Positions 7,547 to 18,058 of a stretch of DNA of 64,000 bases are shown piece after piece. Every line of letters starts with the position of its first letter. The stretch's first letter is position 1. The notes under the pieces are model-generated. The model was not told where the DNA came from, made no database searches, and saw only the letters and a list, made by a program, of their open reading frames with translations. Source of the stretch: Sulfurimonas crateris (GTDB lineage: Bacteria; Campylobacterota; Campylobacteria; Campylobacterales; Sulfurimonadaceae); the NCBI RefSeq assembly GCF_005217605.1, contig NZ_SZPX01000004.1, positions 62,001 to 126,000 of the forward strand. The letters are read 5' to 3'. Both the position numbers and the translations under genes were made by a program.

Positions 7547-8940
7547 AGCGCAACCGAGTTTCCAACCTCCATAATATGACTCTCGTGACCAAGCTCATTC
7601 TTTATAGCAGTTGCAAATATCTCCATCTTATCTCTCTCACCGTGAATAAGATATAGTTTTTTTAGATTCTTAATTGAACTCATCCAATCAATTAGCTCTT
7701 TTTGGTCTGCATGAGCTGAAAAGCCGTTGATCGTGTAAGTCTTAGCCTTTACGACTATGTCTTCTCCGTATATTTTTACACTTTTTTGTCCGTCTACTAT
7801 GCTTCTTCCAAGTGTTCCCGTAACCTGGAATCCGACAAATATGACTGCATTTCTGCTGTTCCAAAGCCTGTGCTTTAAGTGGTGCATAATACGCCCGCCG
7901 TTACACATACCGCTCCCTGCAATTATTATAGAACGCTCTTTTACTTTGTTTATAGCCATTGACTGGTCTCTTGTGGTTGTCGTCTCAAGCCACGCAAATG
8001 AAAAAGGATCTTCTCCGTTTCCGGTTGAGTATTCCAACTCATCGCTTAGATGCCCTGGGTATTTATTGTAAAGCCTTGTCGCTTTTATGGCAAGCGGACT
8101 ATCTAAGAAGATTCGGCATTTTGGCAGCTCCCCGTTATCGTGCATCTCATGTAGAAGCCAAAGAATCTCCTGTGTTCTCTCCAGTGCAAAAGATGGTATC
8201 AAGACCGTGCCGTTATCTTTTAGCGTAGTTATAACCGCCTCTTTAAACTCCTCTACACTCTGATCTAGCGGCTTATGTCTGCGGTCTCCGTATGTAGACT
8301 CTATAAAGAGAGCATCAGCTTCCTCAATTTTATCACGCTCATCTATTATCAGCCTCTCAGGAGAGCCCAAATCTCCAGAAAATATAACTCGTTTATGCTG
8401 ATTCTCTTCCTGATAATCTATTATTGCAAAAGCACTTCCCATAATATGACCTGCATTTCCAAAAGAGACTCTTATATGCTGTTTTAATTTATGCTCTTCG
8501 AAATACTCAAGCGTAGTCCATTTTTTTGCAAAGACCATCTTTACGTCATCTTTTGTATAGAGCGGCTCTTGGACACTCTCCTCTTCACCGCGTCTGCGAG
8601 CTTTTTTGCTTATCGTTTTATACTCTTCTTGCAAAATTCCCGCACTGTCTAAAAGCATGATCTTAGCAATATCACGTGTAGCCTTTGTTGCAATTATCCT
8701 GCCTTTAAATCCCTCCTTAAAAAGCTTTGGAACTCTTCCGATGTGGTCGAGATGTGCGTGCGTCAAGATAAGATAGTGCAACTCTGAAGGATCAAAGCCA
8801 AACGGCTCATAATTTTTCTTGCTTCCGCCGTTTCCCTGAAACATCCCGCAATCGATCAAAATTTTTATAGAGCCTACTTTAAGAAGATGACACGAACCTG
8901 TTACCGTCTCAGCTGCTCCGTAAGATATTACTGTAGCCAT
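7543..8940 (-). CDS. Metallo-beta-lactamase/beta-CASP family RNA-processing-type exonuclease
   Basis: A 465-residue protein of the YSH1/CPSF-73-like beta-CASP family. The N-terminal metallo-beta-lactamase core has the zinc motif HAHLDHIGR (about 59-67), with further ligands in GNAGHIMGS (about 160) and SGDLG. The beta-CASP insert follows (VLIPSFALERTQEIL). The C-terminal motifs IAGSGMCNGGRIMHHL and GFSAHADQKELIDW complete the site. Such proteins are predicted to cleave or degrade RNA in the cytoplasm; the bacterial members' targets are poorly known. There is no KH or other RNA-binding tail. It is a single gene between two convergent or divergent neighbours. Confidence 0.85.
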   Translation of the reverse strand: MATVISYGAAETVTGSCHLLKVGSIKILIDCGMFQGNGGSKKNYEPFGFDPSELHYLILTHAHLDHIGRVPKLFKEGFKGRIIATKATRDIAKIMLLDSAGILQEEYKTISKKARRRGEEESVQEPLYTKDDVKMVFAKKWTTLEYFEEHKLKQHIRVSFGNAGHIMGSAFAIIDYQEENQHKRVIFSGDLGSPERLIIDERDKIEEADALFIESTYGDRRHKPLDQSVEEFKEAVITTLKDNGTVLIPSFALERTQEILWLLHEMHDNGELPKCRIFLDSPLAIKATRLYNKYPGHLSDELEYSTGNGEDPFSFAWLETTTTRDQSMAINKVKERSIIIAGSGMCNGGRIMHHLKHRLWNSRNAVIFVGFQVTGTLGRSIVDGQKSVKIYGEDIVVKAKTYTINGFSAHADQKELIDWMSSIKNLKKLYLIHGERDKMEIFATAIKNELGHESHIMEVGNSVAL

Positions 8941-9005
8941 TTATGACTCCTGTTTTTTATAAGGTCATAGATTATATTCAAACTTTTCTATTATGAAACT
9001 TATAC

Positions 9006-9011
9006 TATAAT
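9006..9011 (+). promoter_or_regulatory. Probable -10 box for the Uup-type gene
   Basis: TATAAT, 30 bases upstream of the ATG at 9042, in the 101-base region between the divergent beta-CASP and ABC-F genes. AAGGGA at 9024-9029 is the ribosome binding site. No -35 match is evident. Confidence 0.45.
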
Positions 9012-9041
9012 TGCGTAACAATTAAGGGATACAAAGACTTC

Positions 9042-10985
9042 ATGGCACTCATAGATCTACTAAACATATCAAAACATTACGAAGCTCAAAAAATATTAAC
9101 CGAAATAAATTTTCATGTTGACGAGGGGGAGAGAATCGTAATCATCGGAAAAAACGGAAGCGGCAAATCAACGCTGATGAAAATTGTCAACGGAACGCTT
9201 GAGCAAGACAGCGGCGAGAGGATCATCAGGCAGAATCTGGAAGTAAAGATGCTTGACCAAAAACCTAACTTCAAAGAGAGCCATACAGTTAGGGAAGCGG
9301 TTGAGGCAGGACTTAAAGAGTTAAACTCTGCCAAGCAGAGATACAATGAGCTCTCACTCAAACTTGCGGATGATTTTGAGAACAAAACACTCTTAGAGGA
9401 GCATGAGAAGCTATCACGCTATATTGAGCATCACAACGCATGGAATCTAGATGACAAGATCGAGAGGATAATCCAGCATTTTGATCTAAAGCAGTATGAG
9501 AACAAACTTGTAGTCATGCTTAGCGGAGGGGAGCAAAGAAGGGTCGCTCTTGCATCACTGCTGCTTCAAAAACCGGATATTCTGCTTCTTGATGAACCGA
9601 CAAACCACCTTGACGTATATATGGTCGAATTTTTAGAAGAGCTGCTTTTAAAAGAGAAGTTTACCCTTGTTTTTATATCGCATGACAGATACTTCATCGA
9701 TAGAGTCGCTACAAAGAGCGTTGAAGTAGAGGATTGCTCACTTAGAGAGTATAGCGGCGGTTACAGCAACTATCTTGAACAAAAAGAGGAGTATATGCGA
9801 ACGCTGGAGAAGCAGCATGAAAATCTGCTTGATATTCTAAAGAGAGAAAATGAGTGGTTCTCAAGAGGTGTTAAGGCCAGACTTAAGAGAAACGAAGGCA
9901 GAAAAGAGCGGCTTATGACTCTTAGAGAAGAGGCAAAAACAAACCCCTCCAAGATAAAAAAGATGACTCTGGAGCTTGAGCGCGAAGCAAAACACTTCAA
10001 CCGAGACAAGAGTGTCAACAAACAGAAAATGCTCTTTGAAGTGGAGCATCTAGGACTAAAGCTTGGAGACAAAGAGCTTTTAAAAGATTTTAGCACAAGG
10101 ATCCTGCAAAAAGACGTTATAGCAATAGTAGGACCTAACGGAAGCGGAAAATCAACACTTCTCAAAGCTCTTTTAGGACGCATAGAACCTACAAGCGGAG
10201 CGATAAAGAGAGGGGAGTTTAAGATAGGATACTTCGATCAGCACCGAGAGATGTTAGATGATGAGAAAAATCTTATAGAGACATTCTGCCCGCATGGCGG
10301 AGACAGAGTAAGCGTGCGTGGGCGTGATATGCATGTCTACGGCTACCTGAAAAACTTTCTCTTTCCAAGAGAGTTTTTAGATAAAAAGATAGGAATACTA
10401 AGCGGCGGAGAGAAAAACCGCATCGCTCTTGCCCTGCTCTTTACAAAAAATGTAGATATTCTCATCCTTGATGAACCGACAAATGATTTAGATATTCCGA
10501 CTATCAATATCTTAGAAGAGCAGCTTATAAACTTCAGCGGAGCGGTAATCATCGTTAGCCACGACAGATATTTTGTAGATAAGATCGCCAAAAAACTCTT
10601 CATCTTCAAAGATGACAAACATATCGAAGAGAGCTACCAGAGCTATAGCGAGTATCTTGAACTAGAACGTGAGATAAAAGAGCTTAGCAGCATGGAGCAG
10701 GAGAGCAAACAGGCAGAACCAAAAGCAAGAACGAGCAAGCCAAAAGAGCTGAAACTAACCTACAAAGAGAAGATAGCTCTAGAGAAACTGCCTGTAGAGA
10801 TTGAGAAGCTTGAAGCTAAAATAGATGAGAAAAACAGCTGTCTTGCAGACCCTTTATGTTACGAAAAGATAGGCATTACGCAACTTGCGCGTGAGCTTGA
10901 AGATCTGAAAAATCTTTATGAAGAAAAAGTGGAGGAGCTTTTGGATATTCAGGCTAAAGAGGAGGAGATCAACCTCTCTCTTTAA
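9042..10985 (+). CDS. uup: ABC-F family ATPase, Uup type
   Basis: A 647-residue soluble protein with two ATP-binding cassettes and no membrane domain. Cassette 1 has [10 protein letters not shown] (about 37), [12 protein letters not shown] and [11 protein letters not shown]. Cassette 2 has [10 protein letters not shown] (about 365), [13 protein letters not shown] and [12 protein letters not shown] Lys/Glu-rich interdomain linker lies between them, and the C-terminal 90 residues form a charged coiled coil, as in Uup. ABC-F proteins act at the ribosome or on nucleic acid during translation stress. The 3' end overlaps the convergent DAHP synthase gene by 17 bases. Confidence 0.85.
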   Translation: MALIDLLNISKHYEAQKILTEINFHVDEGERIVIIGKNGSGKSTLMKIVNGTLEQDSGERIIRQNLEVKMLDQKPNFKESHTVREAVEAGLKELNSAKQRYNELSLKLADDFENKTLLEEHEKLSRYIEHHNAWNLDDKIERIIQHFDLKQYENKLVVMLSGGEQRRVALASLLLQKPDILLLDEPTNHLDVYMVEFLEELLLKEKFTLVFISHDRYFIDRVATKSVEVEDCSLREYSGGYSNYLEQKEEYMRTLEKQHENLLDILKRENEWFSRGVKARLKRNEGRKERLMTLREEAKTNPSKIKKMTLELEREAKHFNRDKSVNKQKMLFEVEHLGLKLGDKELLKDFSTRILQKDVIAIVGPNGSGKSTLLKALLGRIEPTSGAIKRGEFKIGYFDQHREMLDDEKNLIETFCPHGGDRVSVRGRDMHVYGYLKNFLFPREFLDKKIGILSGGEKNRIALALLFTKNVDILILDEPTNDLDIPTINILEEQLINFSGAVIIVSHDRYFVDKIAKKLFIFKDDKHIEESYQSYSEYLELEREIKELSSMEQESKQAEPKARTSKPKELKLTYKEKIALEKLPVEIEKLEAKIDEKNSCLADPLCYEKIGITQLARELEDLKNLYEEKVEELLDIQAKEEEINLSL

Positions 10986-12315
10986 GCGTGTCTGCAATTA
11001 AAAATGCCAACTCCAGTGCTTGATCGGCATTTAAACGAGGGTCACAGTGAGTATGATAACGAGAGCTTAGATCCTCTTCGGTTACTATAAACGAACCGCC
11101 GATACACTCTGTCACGTTTCTTCCGGTCATCTCCAAGTGAACACCGCCTGCAAACGTACCTTCAGACTTATGGACTTGGAAAAACTGCTTCATCTCTGTA
11201 AGAATAGAGTCTACCGGACGTGTTTTAAAGTTGTTTGATGATTTAATAGTGTTTCCGTGCATCGGGTCACAGCTCCAAAGAACTTTTTTGCCCTCACGCT
11301 CAATTGCGCGTATAAGCTTAGGCATACCATCAGCCACCTTGTTTGCACCCATTCTTACAATTACGTTCAGACGACCTGCCTCATTGTTCGGGTTTAAAAT
11401 ATCGCAAAGCTTTATAAGGTCATCAGGGTCCATTGTAGGTCCTGCTTTAACACCTATAGGATTGTGAATACCCTTCATATATTCAACATGAGCACCGTCG
11501 ATCTGACGGGTTCTGTCACCGATCCACAACATATGCGCAGATGTGTCATACCAATCACCCGTTATTGAGTCTTTTCTTGTAAAAGCCTCTTCATAAGGAA
11601 GCAGAAGCGCTTCATGAGATGTATAAAAATCGGTTTCACGTAGAGTTCTTTGAGTTTTTGACGTAATTCCGCACGCCTCCATAAACTTAAGCGACTTGCC
11701 TATCTCTTCTGCAAGATCTTCATATTTTTTACTTATCTCGCTCTGATGTGTAAAGTCAAGGTTCCACTGATGAACTTTATGAAGATTGGCAAAACCGCCG
11801 GTTGCAAATGCACGTAAAAGATTAAGTGTCGCAGCCGACTGGTTATATGCTTTTATCATTCTCTGGGGATCTGGAGTTCTTGCCTCTGCAGTAAAATCAA
11901 CACCGTTTATAATATCGCCTCTGTAAGAGTCAAGAGTCACACCGTCAATAGTCTCATTGTCGCTTGAACGAGGCTTTGCAAACTGTCCGCCAACGCGCCC
12001 TACTTTGACAACCGGAAGACCGCCCGCATAGGTCATCACAACAGCCATCTGAAGAATTGCTTTGAATGTATCACGGATATTTGTAGCATGAAACTCGCTA
12101 AAACTCTCGGCACAATCTCCGCCTTGAAGTAAAAAAGCCTTCCCCTCTACAACATTTGCCAGCTGGCTTTTAAGCGAACGTGCCTCACCTGCAAAAACAA
12201 GCGGCGGATAATCTTTTAGTTCTGCCAAAACTCTATTTAATTCATCTATATTTGGATATGTTGGCTGCTGCACAATAGGCTTTTGCCTCCAACTAGAAGG
12301 AGTCCAGATACTCAT
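10969..12315 (-). CDS. 3-deoxy-7-phosphoheptulonate synthase, class II
   Basis: A 448-residue plant/actinobacterial-type (class II) DAHP synthase that condenses phosphoenolpyruvate and erythrose 4-phosphate as the first step of the shikimate pathway. Diagnostic segments are [11 protein letters not shown] (about 82), [16 protein letters not shown] (about 105-122), [14 protein letters not shown] (about 270), [10 protein letters not shown] (about 350) and the C-terminal ECIGGS...[11 protein letters not shown]. The enzyme is cytoplasmic. It starts [20 protein letters not shown], the usual N-terminus. Later shikimate and Trp genes (trpE, aroE) lie 7-9 kb away in the same window. Confidence 0.93.
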   Translation of the reverse strand: MSIWTPSSWRQKPIVQQPTYPNIDELNRVLAELKDYPPLVFAGEARSLKSQLANVVEGKAFLLQGGDCAESFSEFHATNIRDTFKAILQMAVVMTYAGGLPVVKVGRVGGQFAKPRSSDNETIDGVTLDSYRGDIINGVDFTAEARTPDPQRMIKAYNQSAATLNLLRAFATGGFANLHKVHQWNLDFTHQSEISKKYEDLAEEIGKSLKFMEACGITSKTQRTLRETDFYTSHEALLLPYEEAFTRKDSITGDWYDTSAHMLWIGDRTRQIDGAHVEYMKGIHNPIGVKAGPTMDPDDLIKLCDILNPNNEAGRLNVIVRMGANKVADGMPKLIRAIEREGKKVLWSCDPMHGNTIKSSNNFKTRPVDSILTEMKQFFQVHKSEGTFAGGVHLEMTGRNVTECIGGSFIVTEEDLSSRYHTHCDPRLNADQALELAFLIADTLKERG

Positions 12316-12412
12316 TATAAAACCTTTTTTTCTTTATATTCAAATTTTTTTGATATTCTACATAATAGTAACTAAAATAGCACTGATTACTTAGTTTAAA
12401 AACAATTAAAAG

Positions 12413-12436
12413 AGCATAAAAGCTTTTTTTTATGCT
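12413..12436. repeat. Hairpin in the intergenic region upstream of DAHP synthase and GGDEF genes
   Basis: Arms AGCATAAAA and TTTTATGCT (9 bp, perfect) around the loop GCTTTT. On the plus strand a TATAAT for the GGDEF gene follows at 12445-12450, so the hairpin sits upstream of that promoter. On the minus strand it lies about 98 bases ahead of the DAHP synthase start and could fall in its leader. There is no obvious Trp/Tyr/Phe-rich leader peptide, so attenuation is not supported. Confidence 0.35.
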
Positions 12437-12478
12437 TAAAAGTGTATAATGCACCATATTTTTTAATGGATGCACATT

Positions 12479-13393
12479 ATGGAAAAAAACGATTTAAAAG
12501 CACTAATAGAAGAGATTTATGAAAATCTGCTCGAACGTATTAACTCAGATGAGAAAGCGACAAAAGGGCAGATAATTAGCTACTTAAAAGATGCTATTGA
12601 GGTCGTTTCAAATATCAACGACAAAGATATCGACTCCATAGAGCATGCAAAAGAGGCTTTCAACAACTCCTACAAAGAGCTTGTAAAGCAGAGTTTAACC
12701 TCTTACAAAAACACAAACGACAAGTTTGGAGAGCTCACGCAGCTTAACAAAGAGACTATGGATCAATGCGGCGAGAAGCATATAAACCTTGAGACTCTGA
12801 CAAAAAAATTCAATGAAATCCAGACTCATATGACCGAAGAGGTCAAAAAAGCAAATGAAGTGATCTCTGAGCTCTCGAACAAGGTAAAAGTGCTTGAGCA
12901 GACCTCAAACCTTGATCCTCTCACAAAAGTTCTAAACAGAAGAGCTCTTATATCCTACCTCAAAGATGTATGTGCAAACAAAGATATTCCTTACAGCCTG
13001 CATGTTTTGATGATAGATATCGACAACTTTAAATCTATAAACGACAACTATGGCCATATTACGGGCGATAAGATCCTTATATTTATCTCAAATATCCTTA
13101 GAAAAGCGCTAAGAGACGGAGATAAGATTTTCAGATTCGGCGGAGAAGAGTTTACGATCATACTAAACAGAAATAGCGATGAGCAGTCTGAAGCTATAGC
13201 GAACAGACTCTTGAAGCTAATCAGCTCAAACAACCTAATATATATGGGTCAAAAAATATCTATCACCGCAAGCATAGGATTGACTAAATTCCTACAAAAC
13301 GACACTCCAGATTCACTTATGCAAAGAGCTGACAAAGCTCTGTACGCTTCTAAGAACAATGGCAAAAACATGGTGTCTAAGGTCTGCGAATAA
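12479..13393 (+). CDS. Diguanylate cyclase (GGDEF domain) with helical N-terminus
   Basis: A 304-residue cytoplasmic protein. Residues 1-140 are helical and charged, resembling the coiled-coil N-termini of soluble epsilonproteobacterial diguanylate cyclases, with no recognised sensor domain. Residues 145-303 form a GGDEF domain: DPLTKVLNRRAL, DIDNFKSINDNYGH and the active-site GGEEF. The inhibitory site RxxD is present as RDGD, five residues before GGEEF, so feedback by c-di-GMP is expected. The ATG at 12479 has GGATG about 7 bases upstream; an in-frame ATG at 12470 is the alternative. TATAAT at 12445-12450 is the likely -10. Its stop overlaps the cvpA start. Confidence 0.85.
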   Translation: MEKNDLKALIEEIYENLLERINSDEKATKGQIISYLKDAIEVVSNINDKDIDSIEHAKEAFNNSYKELVKQSLTSYKNTNDKFGELTQLNKETMDQCGEKHINLETLTKKFNEIQTHMTEEVKKANEVISELSNKVKVLEQTSNLDPLTKVLNRRALISYLKDVCANKDIPYSLHVLMIDIDNFKSINDNYGHITGDKILIFISNILRKALRDGDKIFRFGGEEFTIILNRNSDEQSEAIANRLLKLISSNNLIYMGQKISITASIGLTKFLQNDTPDSLMQRADKALYASKNNGKNMVSKVCE

Positions 13394-14043
13394 TGGAATT
13401 CAGCTATTTTGACATTGTAATATCTATCATAATCCTATTTTTAGGACTTAAGGGGATTATAAACGGGTTTTTTAAAGAGCTATTCGGGCTTTTGGGGATT
13501 GTCGGCGGTATTTTTATAGCTTCTAGAGTAGGAGATGATGTCGGGCAGCTTATAAGCGACTCTGTATTTAAGTTTGAGAACAGTGCTGCTATCGGCTTTA
13601 CCGGCTTTTTAGTTACTCTGGCTATTTTTTGGCTTTTAATGGTTGTTGTCGGTCTGATCTTCAAAAAGCTAAGCTCTGTTAGCGGTCTTGGTATATTTGA
13701 CAAGATCCTCGGATTCATCTTTAGTGCAGGCAAGTTCTTCCTTATTGCTGCCGTTATCTCATACGCTGCATATAATATCAAGGCGATGAGAACAAATATC
13801 GACTCTATGATGCAAAACAGTTTTGTATTCCCTGTGCTGGTTGAAGTGGGAAGCGTCATTATGAAACTTGATCCTGCTGAGATATCAGAAGATATAAACA
13901 CTACCATACAAAAAGGCTCTCAAGCGGTTCAAGAGAGCATAAACGAAAACATTAAAGAGTCTACTGCAAAGATCATAGATGACGCGAAGAAGAAGATAAG
14001 CCAGAGCTCTGAGCAGAACTTGTCCACTAAAGAGGAGCAGTAA
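13393..14043 (+). CDS. cvpA: CvpA family membrane protein
   Basis: A 216-residue inner-membrane protein with four hydrophobic helices in the first 150 residues. It begins FSYFDIVISIIILFLGLKGIINGF, the typical CvpA start, with the conserved GxxxGFFKELF segment, and ends in a polar, Ser/Lys/Gln-rich tail that may form a coiled coil. CvpA was named for colicin V production; its general role is linked to envelope homeostasis. The ATG overlaps the GGDEF stop codon (TAATG), and fur follows after 2 bases. In Helicobacter a cvpA homologue also precedes lysS and glyA. Confidence 0.85.
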   Translation: MEFSYFDIVISIIILFLGLKGIINGFFKELFGLLGIVGGIFIASRVGDDVGQLISDSVFKFENSAAIGFTGFLVTLAIFWLLMVVVGLIFKKLSSVSGLGIFDKILGFIFSAGKFFLIAAVISYAAYNIKAMRTNIDSMMQNSFVFPVLVEVGSVIMKLDPAEISEDINTTIQKGSQAVQESINENIKESTAKIIDDAKKKISQSSEQNLSTKEEQ

Positions 14044-14045
14044 CT

Positions 14046-14519
14046 ATGTCTGAGATAACAACCGACTTTAATGATAAAACAGTCGCTTATAAACAGCTTC
14101 TTGAGAATTTCAAAACACTTCTAAAAAAGAACAATCTTAAGTTCACTATTCAAAGAGAGGTTATTTTAGAGACTCTTTACAACTCTGATGAGCACCTGAC
14201 TCCAGAGGCTCTTCACAATCTTATTCAAGAGAAGTTTCCGGACCTAAAGACAGGGATCGCCACCGTATATAGAACTCTCTCTCTTTTGGAGGAGTCGGAT
14301 ATGGTCACCTCTTTATCTTTTGGAGCTCAGGGGAAAAAGTATGAACTCGGAGCAAAGCACCACCACGACCACTTTATCTGCACCGTCTGCGGAACAATTA
14401 TAGAGTTTGTTGATGAGCAGATAGAAGAGAGACAGCATAAGATAGCCCAAGAGCTAGGATTTGAGATGCAGGATCACTCAATGCAGATATACGGCATCTG
14501 CAAAGATTGTAGAAAATAA
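14046..14519 (+). CDS. fur: Ferric uptake regulator Fur
   Basis: A 157-residue Fur-family repressor. The N-terminal winged helix (about 20-95) contains FTIQREVILETLY and TGIATVYRTLSLLEE, the recognition helix. The dimerisation domain has the metal motif HHHDHFICTVCG (about 115-126) and a second CxxC (CKDC) at the C-terminus. The spacing fits Fur rather than PerR, Zur or Nur, though paralogues cannot be excluded by eye. It should repress iron-uptake genes when loaded with Fe2+. It lies between cvpA and lysS in a tight plus-strand operon. Confidence 0.88.
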   Translation: MSEITTDFNDKTVAYKQLLENFKTLLKKNNLKFTIQREVILETLYNSDEHLTPEALHNLIQEKFPDLKTGIATVYRTLSLLEESDMVTSLSFGAQGKKYELGAKHHHDHFICTVCGTIIEFVDEQIEERQHKIAQELGFEMQDHSMQIYGICKDCRK

Positions 14520-14541
14520 CAAACGATTAAAGGAATAACTA

Positions 14542-16056
14542 TTGGTTTTTGACAATAAATTTATACAACTAAGAATAGAAAAAGCAGAACTTCTTAAAAA
14601 AGATGGAATAAACCCCTACTCTAACGACTCAAAAAGAAGTACGACGATCGAGAAATTTTTAAATGTAAACAGTGATATTTTTCACGAAGAGAACAAAAGA
14701 GATGAGAAGCGTCACTACGTAGTGAGCGGGCGTATAAAGTTTTTTAGAGTTATGGGAAAAGCAAGTTTTATAAAGATCGAAGATGAGAGCGGGATGCTTC
14801 AAATCTATGTTGCAAGAGACAATCTAGCAGAAGGTTTTTATAACGATGTGTTTAAGAAAAATATTGAAGTAGGCGACATCGTAGAGGTTGTAGGCTATCC
14901 TTTTGTAACAGGACAAGGAGAGCTCTCACTCCATGCAGATGAGTTAAAACTGCTAACAAAAGCGATATCTCCGCTTCCGGAAAAATTTCACGGTGTAACT
15001 GATAAAGAGATCAGATACAGAAAAAGATATCTCGATCTTATCATGAACGCAGATGTCCGCAAAACATTTAAGATACGCTCTAAAGTTATCTCTCTGACCC
15101 GCCGTTTCTTTGAAGACAAAGGCTTTTTAGAGGTTGAAACTCCTATGATGCACCCGATTGCTGGCGGAGCAAACGCTAAGCCGTTCGTTACACACCATAA
15201 TGCTCTTGGTATAGACAGATACCTGAGAATCGCTCCTGAGCTCTACCTCAAAAGACTTATCGTAGGCGGATTTGAGGCTGTTTTTGAGATAAACCGTAAC
15301 TTTAGAAACGAGGGGATGGATGCTACTCACAACCCTGAGTTTACATCTATTGAGTTCTACTGGGCATACAAAACCTACAAAGATCTCATAGAGATAACAA
15401 AAGAGTACTTTAGATACCTTTTTGACCATCTAGATCTTCCTACACAGCTTCCTTACGGAGATCTGGAAGTTGACTTTAGCAAGTTCAGTGAAGTGCCGCT
15501 TATAGAGTCGCTATTCACTATCGGTGGGGTTCCGCAGGATATAGTAAACGACAAAGAGAAGATTATTGCGTTCTTAAAGAGCAACAATGTTCAAGTAAAA
15601 AATGGTTTAAGTCTGGGTCAACTCCAAGGCGAGCTTTTTGACGAATATGTTGAAGAGAAACTCATCAACCCTACTTTTATTACCGAATACCCTGTTGACA
15701 TATCTCCGCTGGCAAGAAGAAGCGATGCAAATCCTGAAATTACGGAGCGTTTTGAGCTCTTTATTGCAGGGCGCGAGATTGCAAACGCATTTAGCGAGTT
15801 AAACGATCCTGTTGATCAATATGAGAGATTTAAAGCTCAGGTTGAATCAAAAGAGAGCGGCGATGATGAAGCGCACGAGATGGATCTGGATTTTGTAGAA
15901 GCACTTAGCTATGGAATGGCTCCGACCGCAGGACAAGGCATTGGAATAGATAGACTGGTTATGCTTTTGACAAATGAGCACTCGATCAGAGACGTTCTAC
16001 TCTTCCCTGCAATGAAACCGATACATACAGAAGAAAAACAAGAAGAAAACGAGTAA
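14542..16056 (+). CDS. lysS: Lysyl-tRNA synthetase, class II
   Basis: A 504-residue enzyme that charges tRNA-Lys. The N-terminal OB fold (about 60-150, [21 protein letters not shown]) binds the anticodon. The catalytic domain shows class II motif 1 ([21 protein letters not shown]), motif 2 ([14 protein letters not shown]) and motif 3 ([13 protein letters not shown]). The start is TTG at 14542 with AAAGGA upstream. It follows fur by 22 bases and is followed by a strong hairpin terminator, so it is probably the last gene of the GGDEF-cvpA-fur-lysS transcript. Confidence 0.97.
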   Translation: MVFDNKFIQLRIEKAELLKKDGINPYSNDSKRSTTIEKFLNVNSDIFHEENKRDEKRHYVVSGRIKFFRVMGKASFIKIEDESGMLQIYVARDNLAEGFYNDVFKKNIEVGDIVEVVGYPFVTGQGELSLHADELKLLTKAISPLPEKFHGVTDKEIRYRKRYLDLIMNADVRKTFKIRSKVISLTRRFFEDKGFLEVETPMMHPIAGGANAKPFVTHHNALGIDRYLRIAPELYLKRLIVGGFEAVFEINRNFRNEGMDATHNPEFTSIEFYWAYKTYKDLIEITKEYFRYLFDHLDLPTQLPYGDLEVDFSKFSEVPLIESLFTIGGVPQDIVNDKEKIIAFLKSNNVQVKNGLSLGQLQGELFDEYVEEKLINPTFITEYPVDISPLARRSDANPEITERFELFIAGREIANAFSELNDPVDQYERFKAQVESKESGDDEAHEMDLDFVEALSYGMAPTAGQGIGIDRLVMLLTNEHSIRDVLLFPAMKPIHTEEKQEENE

Positions 16057-16114
16057 GTAAATGGTTTTATCTGACACGAATGTGTCAAGCTTCAGTGCCA
16101 AAGCGGCTAGCGTA

Positions 16115-16144
16115 GCGAAAGGAATTACTTCCTTTCGCGTTTTT
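16115..16144 (+). terminator. Rho-independent terminator after lysS
   Basis: A 10-bp perfect stem (GCGAAAGGAA / TTCCTTTCGC) with the loop TTAC, followed by G and TTTTT. It is the most GC-rich and complete intrinsic terminator in the window. It sits between lysS and glyA, 22 bases before the glyA ATG, so it also lies in what would be the glyA leader. Confidence 0.85.
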
Positions 16145-16165
16145 AAATTAATAAAAGGATAATAG

Positions 16166-17413
16166 ATGAGTTTTTTACAAGAGTATGACAAAGAGATATT
16201 TGATCTGTGCGAAAAAGAGTTAGAGCGCCAGACTGACCATTTAGAGATGATCGCATCTGAAAACTTTACACTTCCTGCAGTTATGGAAACTATGGGTTCT
16301 GTATTTACAAACAAATATGCTGAGGGTTATCCGGGCAAACGTTACTACGGCGGATGTGAATATGCTGACGGCGTTGAGCAGTTGGCGATTGACAGAGCAT
16401 GTAAGCTTTTTGGATGTAACTACGCAAACGTACAGCCTCACTCAGGAAGTCAGGCAAATGCTGCAGTTTATGCAGGTCTTTTAAAAGCAGGAGACAAACT
16501 TCTTGGTATGGATCTTAGCCACGGCGGTCACTTGACTCACGGAAGCAAGCCAAGCTTCTCAGGACAAAACTACTCAAGCTTTACATACGGTGTTGAGCTT
16601 GACGGTCGTATGAACTATGAGAAGATCATGGATATTGCAAAAGCTGTTCAGCCGAAGATTATCGTTTGCGGCGCTTCTGCTTATGCAAGAGAGATAGATT
16701 TTGCAAAATTCCGTGAGATCGCTGACGAAGTTGGAGCTATACTGTTTGCAGATATTGCCCATGTTGCAGGTCTTGTTGCAGCAGGTGAGCACCCTAGCCC
16801 GTTCCCTCACGCTCATGTCGTAACTACAACGACTCATAAAACTCTTGCAGGTCCAAGAGGCGGTATGATCATGACAAATGACGAGGAGATAGCTAAGAAG
16901 ATGAACTCTGCTATCTTCCCTGCTCTTCAGGGCGGACCGCTTGTTCACGTTATAGCTGCTAAAGCTGTAGGGTTTAAGTACAACCTCTCTCCTGAGTGGA
17001 AAGATTATGCCAAGCAGGTAAAAGCAAACGCGAAAATCCTTGGAGAAGTACTTGTAAAAAGAGGTTACGACCTTGTGAGCGGCGGAACTGACAACCACTT
17101 GGTTCTTCTCTCTTTCTTAAATCGTGATTTCTCAGGTAAAGATGCGGATATCGCTCTTGGAAATGCGGGCATTACCGTAAATAAAAACACTGTTCCTGGC
17201 GAGACAAGAAGCCCGTTTGTTACTTCAGGTATCCGTATAGGAAGCCCTGCTCTGACTTCAAGAGGAATGAAAGAGAAAGAGTTTGAATTTATTGCAAACA
17301 AGATAGCGGATGTTCTTGATGATATTAACAATACAGAGTTGCAGGCAAAAGTAAAAAAAGAGTTGAAAGAGCTGGCTCAAAACTTCGTAATTTATCATCA
17401 ATCAACTTATTAA
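16166..17413 (+). CDS. glyA: Serine hydroxymethyltransferase
   Basis: A 415-residue PLP enzyme that interconverts serine plus tetrahydrofolate with glycine plus methylene-tetrahydrofolate in the cytoplasm. The PLP lysine is Lys225 within [11 protein letters not shown]. Other conserved parts are MIASENF (about 28), [15 protein letters not shown] (about 50) and [10 protein letters not shown] (about 90). The length is typical. AAAAGGATA lies 8 bases before the ATG. It is placed after the lysS terminator, so expression needs either read-through or a promoter overlapping that hairpin. A DUF1882-like gene follows after 14 bases. Confidence 0.97.
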   Translation: MSFLQEYDKEIFDLCEKELERQTDHLEMIASENFTLPAVMETMGSVFTNKYAEGYPGKRYYGGCEYADGVEQLAIDRACKLFGCNYANVQPHSGSQANAAVYAGLLKAGDKLLGMDLSHGGHLTHGSKPSFSGQNYSSFTYGVELDGRMNYEKIMDIAKAVQPKIIVCGASAYAREIDFAKFREIADEVGAILFADIAHVAGLVAAGEHPSPFPHAHVVTTTTHKTLAGPRGGMIMTNDEEIAKKMNSAIFPALQGGPLVHVIAAKAVGFKYNLSPEWKDYAKQVKANAKILGEVLVKRGYDLVSGGTDNHLVLLSFLNRDFSGKDADIALGNAGITVNKNTVPGETRSPFVTSGIRIGSPALTSRGMKEKEFEFIANKIADVLDDINNTELQAKVKKELKELAQNFVIYHQSTY

Positions 17414-17427
17414 GGTCGGTTGTTAAA

Positions 17428-17970
17428 ATGACAGTATCAGATTTAAACCTCATAAAAATGGTAAACGACCACTACTGGATCAAAAGAGACGAAGTAGTGG
17501 AGAAAATTCTGTACAAAGGGCGCACCTTTTACAACAAGTTTGAAAAAGTAAATGCTGTGTTATCCCAGTCTGTCATCAACCAGCATATAAAAGGCGACAT
17601 AACAGTAGCACACTCTCTTATCAACAAAAATAACAAAGTTGAGAATATCGTGATCGACTACAACGGAAGAGACCCTGAGCGTTTTTATCATAAGACACAG
17701 CTTCTTCTTCGCGAAGAGGGCTTTATAAACTTTACCGCCTACAAAACAAAAACAGAGGGTCATCTTCACGTCTATATCCACAAAGGCCATACAACGCTGC
17801 AAGAAGCTATACAGCTTGGCAAAATGATAAGCATGAAGCTCGCGGCAAAACAGCCAAAACAGTGGAGAATGTTTCCAAATCCTGATCTGCCCGATGAGTA
17901 CAATATTCTAACACTTCCTTACGAAGTGTATGCAAAAGAGCGCGGAGCATCTTGGTCAAAGCACATGTAA
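17428..17970 (+). CDS. Conserved epsilonproteobacterial protein, DUF1882-like
   Basis: A 180-residue soluble protein without signal peptide. It contains [29 protein letters not shown] near the N-terminus and a more compact C-terminal part ([18 protein letters not shown], then [30 protein letters not shown]). I recall a DUF1882 family protein at this position, directly after glyA, in Helicobacter. The match is by context and general resemblance. The function is unknown. It is cotranscribed with glyA (14-base gap). Confidence 0.65.
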   Translation: MTVSDLNLIKMVNDHYWIKRDEVVEKILYKGRTFYNKFEKVNAVLSQSVINQHIKGDITVAHSLINKNNKVENIVIDYNGRDPERFYHKTQLLLREEGFINFTAYKTKTEGHLHVYIHKGHTTLQEAIQLGKMISMKLAAKQPKQWRMFPNPDLPDEYNILTLPYEVYAKERGASWSKHM

Positions 17971-17977
17971 TGGAATA

Positions 17978-18007
17978 GAGTATGCTTTTTGACAAAAAAG
18001 AGTACTC
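17978..18007 (+). repeat. Imperfect hairpin between DUF1882-like and SPOR genes
   Basis: Arms of 13 bases (GAGTATGCTTTTT and AAAAAGAGTACTC) pair with one mismatch and one G-T pair around the loop GACA. No T-run follows, so termination would be weak. It could stabilise the upstream mRNA or attenuate the next gene. Confidence 0.35.
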
Positions 18008-18058
18008 ATAAACAAGTTTTGGGTATTATTATGAGAGAAGAATTATAAAGGAGTGGTT

